Shown here piece by piece: positions 32,737-40,663 of a stretch of 64,000 bases of DNA. Made by a program: the position numbers and the translations under genes. Each line of letters starts with the position of its first letter. The first letter of the stretch is position 1. The notes under the pieces were generated by a model. The model searched no databases, had not been told where the DNA came from, and saw only the letters and a program-made list of their open reading frames with translations. This DNA is from Paenibacillus cymbidii (lineage in GTDB: Bacteria > Bacillota > Bacilli > Paenibacillales > NBRC-103111): contig NZ_SHLX01000005.1 of NCBI RefSeq assembly GCF_004764705.1, positions 274,385 through 338,384 on the forward strand. Reading direction: 5' to 3'.

Positions 32737-34125
32737 ATGACGATCCGTACCCACATTATCGGACAATCCTTTACCTCGGCCCCCAGAGCCGAAACCGCCG
32801 ACCTTCTCGAAGCGGCCACAAAGGCTCACCGTTATATCGAGCGATTTCGCGTATCCGGTCCGGACGGCTGTTATTGGGTCGATACGCCTGATGCCGAGCC
32901 GGACCTTGGATTTGAAAACGGCGCTGCGGGCATTGCCTATTTTTATTTGGCGTTATTCGAGTCCACCAACAACAGCGACTACGGGCGATTGTCCAGCGAA
33001 GGCTTTCGCTACATCCGCCGGCACTGGCGGAAGCAATTGCGAATTCGTCATCCATATGCGAATCAGCATTTTGAGCTGAATGTCAATTCAGGCATAGGAA
33101 GCATTGCGAGCGCACTTATCACGCATTACGAAGCCACTAAGGAAGCCGCCAGTCTAGCGGTTTTGCGGGAAATCGCCGACTATTTCGCCGACGCGGCCGA
33201 ACGTAATAAGGGAGATGTACGTTGGACCGGGCTCCCCTACTATGCCTTGGGGGATTCCGGCATTGCCCTGCTATTGCTTCGAATGGCCATCGCGCTGAAC
33301 GACGAATCGTTGCGTTCGCTCGCAATTGCGTCCGCCAAAACGATAGTCAACAGCCAAACAGCCAGTCCCCGGGGCGGCAAATCGTGGGATGTTAAGCCCG
33401 ACGGTTATCCGTACAGTTTTCCTAATTTTGTGATCGGCACTGCAGGGATCGGTTATGCGATGTCCGTGTTCTATGATTATACGCAAGACGAGGCTTTTCT
33501 CTTTTCGGCCAAGTCGGCGGCGGACTACCTGCATGCCTTAATCGTCCCCTTGGACGAAGGGGCGCTGGTCCCGCTGATGGACGATCCGCAGGACCGGACA
33601 TTTTATTTGGGCGCCTGCCACGGCGCAGCCGGAACGTCGAAGCTGATCTACCAGTTATATATAATGACCGGCGAAAGCAGATACAAGCGTACGATCGAGG
33701 AAATGAGCCAAGGCATCCTTGGCCTCGGCGCGCCGGAAGTGCAATCTTCCGGCTATTGGAATAATACGTGCGTATGCTGCGGAACGGCCGCGATACTTCA
33801 GCTATACATCGCTTGGTACATGGTATTCGGGAACCGGCAATACCTCGATGTGGCGATACGCTGTGCCCAAGTGCTGCTCGGCGAAGCTGAAGAAGTCGGC
33901 AACGGAGCAATTGCTTGGCCGCTTGCGGAGACCCGGCTCGAGCCGGATACCATAACGTTGAACAAAGGATATATGCACGGTTCCGCGGGCATCGCAAACA
34001 CGCTGCTTCAGTTGTACCAAGTGCTGAACGGCTCTGTTCATTGGCATCGGCTGATGGACGATCCCTATCCGGAACACTTCGAACCAAACCGAACAAGAGG
34101 CGATTCCAATGAACCTGCTCATTAA
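32737..34125 (+). CDS. Stand-alone LanC-like protein with CCG zinc motif
   Basis: A 462-residue protein with the seven repeated GxxG helix pairs of lanthionine synthetase C-like proteins: GFENGAAGIAYF, NVNSGIGSIAS, YALGDSGIALL, VIGTAGIGYAM, GACHGAAGTSKL, CVCCGTAAIL and YMHGSAGIANTL. The LanC zinc ligands can be placed at Cys294 (ACHG) and Cys347 (VCCG). The residue normally His in CHG is Cys348, as in the CCG class known from ProcM. LanC proteins add thiols to dehydroamino acids. No LanA peptide, LanB or LanM gene is nearby, so a role in handling an imported small molecule is possible (inference). ATG at 32737 follows AGGGAG by seven bases; an ATG at 32644 has no ribosome site. It overlaps the next gene by 17 bases. 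Confidence 0.82.
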   Translation: MTIRTHIIGQSFTSAPRAETADLLEAATKAHRYIERFRVSGPDGCYWVDTPDAEPDLGFENGAAGIAYFYLALFESTNNSDYGRLSSEGFRYIRRHWRKQLRIRHPYANQHFELNVNSGIGSIASALITHYEATKEAASLAVLREIADYFADAAERNKGDVRWTGLPYYALGDSGIALLLLRMAIALNDESLRSLAIASAKTIVNSQTASPRGGKSWDVKPDGYPYSFPNFVIGTAGIGYAMSVFYDYTQDEAFLFSAKSAADYLHALIVPLDEGALVPLMDDPQDRTFYLGACHGAAGTSKLIYQLYIMTGESRYKRTIEEMSQGILGLGAPEVQSSGYWNNTCVCCGTAAILQLYIAWYMVFGNRQYLDVAIRCAQVLLGEAEEVGNGAIAWPLAETRLEPDTITLNKGYMHGSAGIANTLLQLYQVLNGSVHWHRLMDDPYPEHFEPNRTRGDSNEPAH

Positions 34126-35365
34126 GAATGCCAATGTGTTTAACGGCAAACAAGCCGCGTTGCAGAAACATGCAAACATCGTCATCGAGCATAAGCTTGT
34201 CAAAGCAATCGTCGGCGGATCGGTTGCGGAGGACGTTTTCGATGTGGTTTACGATGCGGGGAACCTAACCGTCATACCGGGATTGACCGACGCCCATGTG
34301 CATTTGTCCATCACCGGCAACACGCTGTCGGACGGCTGGCGGATAGACGAGAAGGCCGTCCGTTCGGTGCGGTTCGCGAAGGAAATGCTGCTCCGCGGCT
34401 TTACAACTGTGCGTGATGCGGGCGGCATCACCTTCGGCCTGAAGAAAAATATCGACAACGGTTTTCTTGACGGCCCCAGAATCCTTCCCTCCAACTCGAT
34501 GATCTCGCAGACGAGTGGGCATGGCGATATCCGGGCGAGTCATGCGGAAGAACGAATTACCGACGGAATCTATGCTTCCGCCGATTTGAAGAGCCGATTA
34601 TCGATCATTGCGGACGGTGCTGAAGAAGTGACCCGCGCGGTCAGGGAACAGTTGTTTCTGGGGGCATCCCAAATCAAGATTATGGCGGGCGGCGGTTTCA
34701 GCTCCGCTTACGATCCGATTTCGACCGTACAGTTCAGCTTGGAAGAAATGAAAGCGGCCGTCGGTGCGGCCGCCGATTACGGCACCTATGTAATGGCGCA
34801 CCTGTATACGCCGCAGTCCATGCAGCGCGCGGCCCAGGCAGGTGTCAAATGCTTCGAACACGCTACGCTGCTCGATGAAGCGACAGCCCGAATCGTAGCC
34901 GACCTGGGCATCTGGATCACGCCGGGCCCCCAATTGAGCAGGGCGTATCCGACGGATGGCTTGCCGAAATCGTCCATCAAGCTTATCGAACGTTTTCGCG
35001 AAGGCGAAAAAAACGCAACCGAGTTGATCGATAAATACAATCTTCCTATTCTGTATGGCACTGACGCCTTCGGCGATGTCCAACGAGCCGCTGATATTCA
35101 GCATGACGATTTCCGAATATACAAACAGCGGTTCGGCAGCTTCCGCGGCATCGTCGCGGCGACCGGAAATGTTCATGAACTCATCAAATTTTCCACATAT
35201 CAAAATCCGTATCCGGATGGGAAAATCGGCGTCTTGGAGGAAGGTTCGTTTGCGGATTTGCTCATTGTGAACGGAAATCCGGTTGAGGATCTGGACGTTT
35301 TGGCGGACGCAACCAATATTCGATTCATCATGAAAGATGCGGTGGTTTATAAGAATACGCTTTGA
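34109..35365 (+). CDS. Metal-dependent amidohydrolase, prolidase/imidazolonepropionase-like
   Basis: A cytosolic amidohydrolase of 418 residues. The metal site is complete: HxH in DAHVHL, the Lys expected to be carboxylated in QIKIMAGGG, His in VMAHLY, His in CFEHAT, and the catalytic Asp in YGTDAFG. The overall pattern is that of Xaa-Pro/Xaa-Arg dipeptidase-like members of the superfamily, which cut N-blocked amino acids or dipeptides. GAGG precedes the ATG. It overlaps the LanC-like gene, so both are made together, and probably processes a product of the importer or of the LanC-like enzyme. Confidence 0.9.
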   Translation: MNLLIKNANVFNGKQAALQKHANIVIEHKLVKAIVGGSVAEDVFDVVYDAGNLTVIPGLTDAHVHLSITGNTLSDGWRIDEKAVRSVRFAKEMLLRGFTTVRDAGGITFGLKKNIDNGFLDGPRILPSNSMISQTSGHGDIRASHAEERITDGIYASADLKSRLSIIADGAEEVTRAVREQLFLGASQIKIMAGGGFSSAYDPISTVQFSLEEMKAAVGAAADYGTYVMAHLYTPQSMQRAAQAGVKCFEHATLLDEATARIVADLGIWITPGPQLSRAYPTDGLPKSSIKLIERFREGEKNATELIDKYNLPILYGTDAFGDVQRAADIQHDDFRIYKQRFGSFRGIVAATGNVHELIKFSTYQNPYPDGKIGVLEEGSFADLLIVNGNPVEDLDVLADATNIRFIMKDAVVYKNTL

Positions 35366-35766
35366 GCCCGTCACGTTCAGCAGGGCTGATTGTCGATAGA
35401 AAATGACTCGGTTCCTTAACCTGCCATTGAATCCGCCACCTGCACGGCTTCCTTGACGATCATCAGTCTTAGCGGGGTTCGACATGCAAAATGGCTGGAA
35501 TCAGCGGACGTTAACCGTCTGCACGGCACACCTCGAAGGATTCGCATAAGTTAATAAACTGAACATGTGTTATATTTTCATTTGCCCTTGTGGCCGTCAC
35601 AGTACCATTCACATGTGGCAACAACTTAACTTATAAAGTCAAAGAAGACCCGATCATAAATGATCGAATCTGATACTGAATCTTACTTATAAAAGTAATC
35701 CAGAATTACAAACACAATACCAAGCAGATTACAATCATTGTAACCACCGACCCAGTCGAAGCAAGA
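35366..35766. other. Intergenic stretch without a recognised gene
   Basis: Converging ends of the amidohydrolase (plus) and the alpha/beta hydrolase (minus). Two short palindromes are visible, CGATCAT/ATGATCG at 35651-35666 and TTACAA/TTGTAA at 35729-35743; the second is just past the hydrolase stop and may take part in ending its transcript. I see no convincing coding sequence. Confidence 0.5.
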
Positions 35767-36795
35767 TCAATCCCGAGTCGCATCATAAATCTTTTGCGCC
35801 AAATACGCCGGTCGTGTACGCGTATCCGTAAAGTGGTCCCCATCGCCAACGATTAGGCGGAACAGACCGAGTCGCATTGACATATGGGGATTCCAACCGT
35901 AGCCCTCCCCTTGAGGCATTACATTATCTTGATAGAAATATACATAACTTTTGGGGGTTTGCAGCGCGTAGAATGCTTTAAGATCCAGTTTCTCGAAAAG
36001 CGGTTTAGCCGGTTCCGGAGCAACACTTGTATAAAATAGTTTCGCATCCTCGGTAGTGGCCGTATTTACGAACAAAGCTGGAAACAAGTCAAATGGAAGC
36101 ATGATGGTGTCGTCATTCGACATGGCTCTAAGCTGTTCAAAACCTTTTTTCGTTTGAGGCGGCAATTCGTCAACAACCGATTCTCCATCTTTTAATACGA
36201 ACGCATCCCAGAAGACCAAACGTTTAATGCGATCGGGTATCTGTTCGGCAACTTTTTGGATGACTGTTCCACCGAAGCTATGTCCAACGAGAATAAAATC
36301 GTGCAAGTTCAAGTGTTTAATATAATCAACGACAGAATTCGTAATCATGTCATGCGTGACATTTTTATTTGGATCCGATCCATGGCCTGCGTATTCCGGT
36401 GTATAGACTATGTTTCCTTGATTACGCAGCACTGCGGCAACTCCGTCCCAAAAGTGAGCGTCGGCCCAGGAACCATGCACAAGTACAAAGGTTAGCCGTT
36501 GAGGTGCCATTGCCCGATATCTTCCTCCAGAATCTTGAGGATATTGCCACCAAACCTGCCTCGGTTCGGTATATGGGTTATAGTACAATCCCTGAGGCAT
36601 AAACCGATAATTAGGATTTGGAATATAATCCCCTGGAGCATAAGGAAACACGAACAACATCCTCTCATAGACGACATAATTGAGCATATGCCTATGGCGC
36701 CTTAAAGATTCACATTCCAAATATAGCAACGGCCGATGATTCCAGGTCCAATGATATATGCCGAGTGTACGGAAGGTAAACAATTGACACTCCAA
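35767..36795 (-). CDS. Alpha/beta hydrolase (intact copy)
   Basis: An alpha/beta-hydrolase-fold esterase-like protein of up to 342 residues. FVLVHGSWADAHFWDGV is the oxyanion-hole strand and loop, LVGHSFGG the nucleophile elbow, and GDGDHFTD near the end carries the catalytic His. The pattern is like plant-esterase/salicylate-esterase-type hydrolases. The ~85 residues ahead of the fold are rich in Tyr and Pro (PYAPGDYIPNPNYRFMPQGLYYNPY) and unusual for the family. The longest frame starts with a TTG at 36795 with no clear ribosome site; ATGs at about 36688 and 36658 are alternatives. A 540-base part of this gene is repeated at 2055-2594. Confidence 0.8.
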   Translation of the reverse strand: MECQLFTFRTLGIYHWTWNHRPLLYLECESLRRHRHMLNYVVYERMLFVFPYAPGDYIPNPNYRFMPQGLYYNPYTEPRQVWWQYPQDSGGRYRAMAPQRLTFVLVHGSWADAHFWDGVAAVLRNQGNIVYTPEYAGHGSDPNKNVTHDMITNSVVDYIKHLNLHDFILVGHSFGGTVIQKVAEQIPDRIKRLVFWDAFVLKDGESVVDELPPQTKKGFEQLRAMSNDDTIMLPFDLFPALFVNTATTEDAKLFYTSVAPEPAKPLFEKLDLKAFYALQTPKSYVYFYQDNVMPQGEGYGWNPHMSMRLGLFRLIVGDGDHFTDTRTRPAYLAQKIYDATRD

Positions 36796-37083
36796 TAGCG
36801 ATCCATTTCTTGTTGCGGAATTACTTCGTTGACGGCTTCATACCTTCTTCCCCCACACATCGCATTTAACCGTAATAACCATGCCCAATCCTGTAGAAGT
36901 GAATTTATATGCTATTACCTATTCCTCGTTGATTTCAAAGTGCTTTTATGAGTATTCGCACCTTCAAATACCGTTCTCCCTCAGATTACTGTCCAGGGCA
37001 CAATCCAATGTATAGTGATGTACTCACGTTAAGCATATCATTAAAAAGTTGTTTGAAAAGAATCAATCCATCCATGGCTAGAA

Positions 37084-37124
37084 AAAAATCGAGTAGGCCC
37101 ATGCGCATTTGCATGAGCCTACTC
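37084..37124 (-). terminator. Orphan leftward terminator hairpin
   Basis: GAGTAGGCCCATGC (37091-37104) and GCATGAGCCTACTC (37111-37124) form a 14-pair stem with one mismatch, and on the minus strand it is followed by a run of seven T residues. No minus-strand gene precedes it within the ~270 bases before the divergent Gfo/Idh/MocA gene, so the gene it served is probably lost. The remainder of 36796-37391 shows no gene. Confidence 0.55.
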
Positions 37125-37391
37125 CAGGACCGACGTACGAGTCGTCGCATTCCGGCTATATTCCATAATTAATCAGAAAACGAAGCCCGCAAACCCGCGT
37201 GGCTTAGTTTTTTTTTTGCTTCAGATTTAATTAAATCGTTTGCCGCGGCAAGTAAAGCGATAAACAAAAGAAGGTAAAGCAAGTCTATCAGCCCCCAAAG
37301 AAGTGATAACTTTTCTTATAGAAATGCCATGTTAACCAATTCAGCTCTTACGCTAAAATAAGTGCAGAATACGAAAGGAGTGATAACATTA

Positions 37392-38474
37392 ATGAAACGA
37401 TTGAAAATAGGTATGATCGGACTTGGTGAAGTCGCGCAAATTATCCATCTGCCGATCCTGGAAATGTTGGGCTGCAAATATGAAATCGCCGCCATTTGCG
37501 ACATTTCGGCCAGTCTGCTCTCCTACATAGGCGAGAAATACAAGGTTCCCGATAGCAGCAAGTACGGCGACTACCGCGAGCTGGTCAAGCAGCCCGGACT
37601 CGATGCGGTGTTCGTCCTGAATAGCGACGAGCACCATAAGGACTGCGCGGTTACCGCTTTGCGCGAAGGGCTGCATGTGTTTGTGGAAAAGCCGATGTGT
37701 TTAACGAAAGCGGACGCGGAGTCGATCATCCGGGAGAAGCATGCATCAGGCAAGCAAGTCATGGTCGGGTATATGCGCCGTTTCGCACCGGCTTTTCGCC
37801 TGGCGCTCGATGAAGTAATCAAGCTGGAGAAGATCAATTACGTGCACATCCGCGCTATTATCGGCAGCAACCGCCTGTTTATCGAACAGAGCAGCGACGT
37901 TTACCGTCCGAACGACCTTCCCGCTCATCTCGGAGAGGAACGCGCAACGAGAATCGAAGCACAGCAGTTGGAAGCGCTCGGAGAACATACTTCGGCGGAA
38001 AAACGCCGGATGTATGGTCTGCTGAGCGGCTTGGGCTGTCACGATTTGTCGGCGATGAGACATATGCTCGGTATGCCGAGGGGCGTCATATCCGCCGTGG
38101 CTGCAGGGAACTTTTGGCACGTCCTATTCGATTACGGTAGCTTTATGGCCAGCTATGAGGTTGGCACGGATCGTCAGCGGCGTTTCGATGCGTACATCGA
38201 AGTGTTCGGGCCGGAGAAAACGGTGAAGGTGCAGTACAATACGCCATATATCCGCCAGCTTCCGACGGCTCTGCACATCCAGGAAACCGTCGGGGATAGC
38301 CACAACGAAAGCGTGGTGCGTCCGACATTCAAGGATGCTTATGTCGAAGAGCTGGAGCATTGGTATGAGGTTGTTACGCAGGGAGCGGATCCGGTCACGA
38401 CGGCGGAAGATTATATGCAGGATCTGGAGCTGTTCCGCATGATCGTCGACCGTCTGGTTGCGGTGCAGCCGTGA
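37392..38474 (+). CDS. Gfo/Idh/MocA-family oxidoreductase (first)
   Basis: A 360-residue NAD(P)-dependent sugar oxidoreductase. The Rossmann loop is IGMIGLGEVAQIIHLP, the family motif EKP lies in HVFVEKPMCLTKADA, and the C-terminal half is the open-sheet substrate domain. A GLGCHDLSAMRHMLG segment corresponds to the conserved catalytic His region (GxxxHDxD). ATG at 37392 follows AGGAG; an upstream ATG at 37362 would place that site inside the gene. It is coupled to a second gene of the same family, which suggests stepwise oxidation or epimerisation of a sugar; substrate unknown. Confidence 0.9.
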   Translation: MKRLKIGMIGLGEVAQIIHLPILEMLGCKYEIAAICDISASLLSYIGEKYKVPDSSKYGDYRELVKQPGLDAVFVLNSDEHHKDCAVTALREGLHVFVEKPMCLTKADAESIIREKHASGKQVMVGYMRRFAPAFRLALDEVIKLEKINYVHIRAIIGSNRLFIEQSSDVYRPNDLPAHLGEERATRIEAQQLEALGEHTSAEKRRMYGLLSGLGCHDLSAMRHMLGMPRGVISAVAAGNFWHVLFDYGSFMASYEVGTDRQRRFDAYIEVFGPEKTVKVQYNTPYIRQLPTALHIQETVGDSHNESVVRPTFKDAYVEELEHWYEVVTQGADPVTTAEDYMQDLELFRMIVDRLVAVQP

Positions 38475-39583
38475 GCTCGTATATGACGAACGGGAAGCCC
38501 GTCCGCATCGGACTTGTCGGCTACAAGTTTATGGGCAAAGTACACAGCCACGCTTATCGTACCGTACCGTATTTTTTCCGTACGGGTGCGTTCCCGGTGC
38601 TTCAGGCAATTGCCGGAAGAGATAGGCGCGGCTTAGCCGCTGCTGCCGAGTCCATGGGCTGGCAGGAATGCGAGACCGACTGGCGCCGATTGGTCGAACG
38701 GGATGATATCGATGCGGTCGATATTTGCACGCCCAATGGTTCGCATTACGAAATCGCGCTGGCTGCCGCCCGGGCGGGCAAACATATTTTGTGCGAGAAA
38801 CCATTCGCTTTGAGCGTGGAACAGGCGCAAGGCTTGCTGGACGCAGCTGTCGCTGCAAATGTGATTCATATGATCTGCTTCAACTATCGGTTCGCGCCGG
38901 CCGTTCAGTTCGCCAAACGATTGATCGAAGAAAGAAAGCTCGGGCAAATCTATCATTTCCGTGCGGTATATCTGCAGGATTGGTTGATGCATGAAACAGT
39001 GACCGATTCGTGGCGACTCGACCAAAAGGAAAGCGGCTCCGGTGCGCTCGGCGATCTATTGGCGCATTCGGTCGATCTGGCGCATTTCCTGGTCGGCGAA
39101 ATTCGGGAAGTGACAGCTCAGATGGCATCGTTCCGCCCGAATGCCGATGTGGACGATACGACCGCTTGCCTGGCAAGGTTTGACTGCGGCGCCGTCGGCG
39201 TGTTCGAAGCATCGCGCTTCGCCAAGGGCAACCGAAACGGCAACCGGATTGAAATCAACGGCTCTAGGGGCTCTTTGCGTTGGGATCTGGAAAACATGAA
39301 CCACTTGCACGTTTACCTGGAGGATGATTCTCCCGGTTGCCAAGGTTTTCGCGTCATCAACTGCACGGAAGACGATCATCCGTATGCCGGGGCATACTGG
39401 CCGCCGGGCCATATTCTCGGCTATGAGCATACGTTCGTGAACCTCGTCTCCGAATTTGTCGGCGGCATTGCCGCCGGCGTGCAGCCGAGACCCAGCTTCG
39501 AGGACGGCCTTCGCAACCAAATCGTGCTCCAGGCGATCGAAGCTTCCGCCCGGCAGGGCAGCCGAGTCGTCGTTACGGTTTGA
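38471..39583 (+). CDS. Gfo/Idh/MocA-family oxidoreductase (second)
   Basis: A 370-residue sugar oxidoreductase. IGLVGYKFMGKVHSHAYRT is the nucleotide-binding loop with the GxxGxxHxxA-like pattern of this branch, CEKPFALS is the conserved EKP motif, and GSGALGDLLAHSVDLAHFLVGE holds the GxxxDxxxHxxD-like catalytic block. The start GTG at 38471 overlaps the previous stop by four bases; ATG at 38483 is an alternative. The two enzymes are likely to act in the same sugar pathway. Confidence 0.9.
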   Translation: MSSYMTNGKPVRIGLVGYKFMGKVHSHAYRTVPYFFRTGAFPVLQAIAGRDRRGLAAAAESMGWQECETDWRRLVERDDIDAVDICTPNGSHYEIALAAARAGKHILCEKPFALSVEQAQGLLDAAVAANVIHMICFNYRFAPAVQFAKRLIEERKLGQIYHFRAVYLQDWLMHETVTDSWRLDQKESGSGALGDLLAHSVDLAHFLVGEIREVTAQMASFRPNADVDDTTACLARFDCGAVGVFEASRFAKGNRNGNRIEINGSRGSLRWDLENMNHLHVYLEDDSPGCQGFRVINCTEDDHPYAGAYWPPGHILGYEHTFVNLVSEFVGGIAAGVQPRPSFEDGLRNQIVLQAIEASARQGSRVVVTV

Positions 39584-39680
39584 TCCGGCAGCAAGCTGTG
39601 TATTCCCTTACCCGAACCGTATGTGCTATGCTGTAGCTAGCTTACACCGCAAAAGTCGAATTAAGGAACGGGTACTGCCG

Positions 39681-40517
39681 ATGAACGATTCCATACTCTT
39701 TTTACTTGAAAATGCGGATATTCATGTGTTGACTTACGACGTTCATACCCGTCGTGAAATCGGGATTTACAATCGCGTGCTGAAATCGTTCTATATGATG
39801 ACTTACGTAAAACGGGGAACAGCCAAGCTCCGTGTCGGGAACAACACCTATGTGATTCGTCCCGGCACGGTTATTTTCATCCCTCCCCATGTGGAGCACG
39901 ATCAGTTTAAAGATACGGATGAGGAAACGGAGTTTTTGTGGTGGCATTTTACCTATAAAATCGAGCACTGCATCGACGTACTGTCCCTGTTCGATATCCC
40001 TTATGTTTATTCCCTCGGAAAGAGCGAGCCGTTCGAAACAGCCTTCGGCGAGCTTATGAACGCCATGGGGCATCGCCATTCCATTACTTCCGCGATCTAC
40101 AGAAAAGCCAAATGCTTTGAAGTGCTCTCCATTCTGCTCGACAGTGCCCTAGGTCATGAAAACTCCGTCATCCGCCCTCCCGTCACGACGCCGTTCCTCG
40201 GCATTTTGTGCGGAATGGTTCGACATATTGGCTCAAGACTAACGCTGAAAGATATTGCGAGCGAGCTGTATTTGAACGATACTTACGCCAGCGCCCGGTT
40301 CAAGGAATTGTTCGGGACATCCCCGATCTATATGTACCGTCAAATGAAAATTGAACGCGCCAAAACACTGCTCGCCACCGCAGATATGAGCGTCAAGGAA
40401 ATAGCAGTGTCGCTCGGCTTCGAAGAAGTGTCGAACTTCTCTCGATTTTATAAATCGTATGTAGGTCTGTCTCCAATGAACTACCGGAAAGGAATGCTTT
40501 CTGACAGGCACGAATAA
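39681..40517 (+). CDS. AraC-family transcriptional regulator
   Basis: A 278-residue regulator. The N-terminal cupin (VKRGTAKLRVGNNTYVIRPGTVIFIPPHVEHDQF) binds the effector, and two helix-turn-helix units follow (LTLKDIASELYLNDTYASARFKELFG and MSVKEIAVSLGFEEVSNFSRFYKSYVGLSPMNYR). ATG at 39681 has AAGGAA upstream; longer frames would overlap the oxidoreductase gene. It presumably controls the Gfo/Idh/MocA pair. Confidence 0.92.
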   Translation: MNDSILFLLENADIHVLTYDVHTRREIGIYNRVLKSFYMMTYVKRGTAKLRVGNNTYVIRPGTVIFIPPHVEHDQFKDTDEETEFLWWHFTYKIEHCIDVLSLFDIPYVYSLGKSEPFETAFGELMNAMGHRHSITSAIYRKAKCFEVLSILLDSALGHENSVIRPPVTTPFLGILCGMVRHIGSRLTLKDIASELYLNDTYASARFKELFGTSPIYMYRQMKIERAKTLLATADMSVKEIAVSLGFEEVSNFSRFYKSYVGLSPMNYRKGMLSDRHE

Positions 40518-40620
40518 TTTACTTGATAACTCTGCAGCCAGTCGTAGGGATCGGTCGAATGATAATCGGTGGTATATACACCCGAATGATTCGGTTCCCA
40601 AAGCTCATCTCATTTTCCCC

Positions 40621-40652
40621 AAAAAAAACAGGCTGCTTCAAATAGCAGCCTG
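40621..40652 (-). terminator. Rho-independent terminator of the FAD-oxidoreductase operon
   Basis: A nine-base perfect stem, CAGGCTGCT (40629-40637) and AGCAGCCTG (40644-40652), is followed on the minus strand by eight T residues. It lies just past the FAD-oxidoreductase stop. Confidence 0.8.
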
Positions 40653-40663
40653 ATCAATCCCGT

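Noticed and set aside
29552..35365. Lanthipeptide biosynthesis cluster
   Set aside because: Only a LanC-like gene is present; no short precursor frame with a Cys/Ser/Thr-rich core, no dehydratase, no peptidase-exporter, so a lantibiotic locus cannot be supported.
34598..35485. Open frame of 295 codons on the minus strand inside the amidohydrolase gene
   Set aside because: Antisense to all metal-site motifs of the amidohydrolase; low-complexity basic protein with no start signal.
35400..35485. Minus-strand frame with TPLRLMIVKEAVQVADSMAG before a stop
   Set aside because: Looks somewhat protein-like but is very short, has no start and resembles no family I can name.
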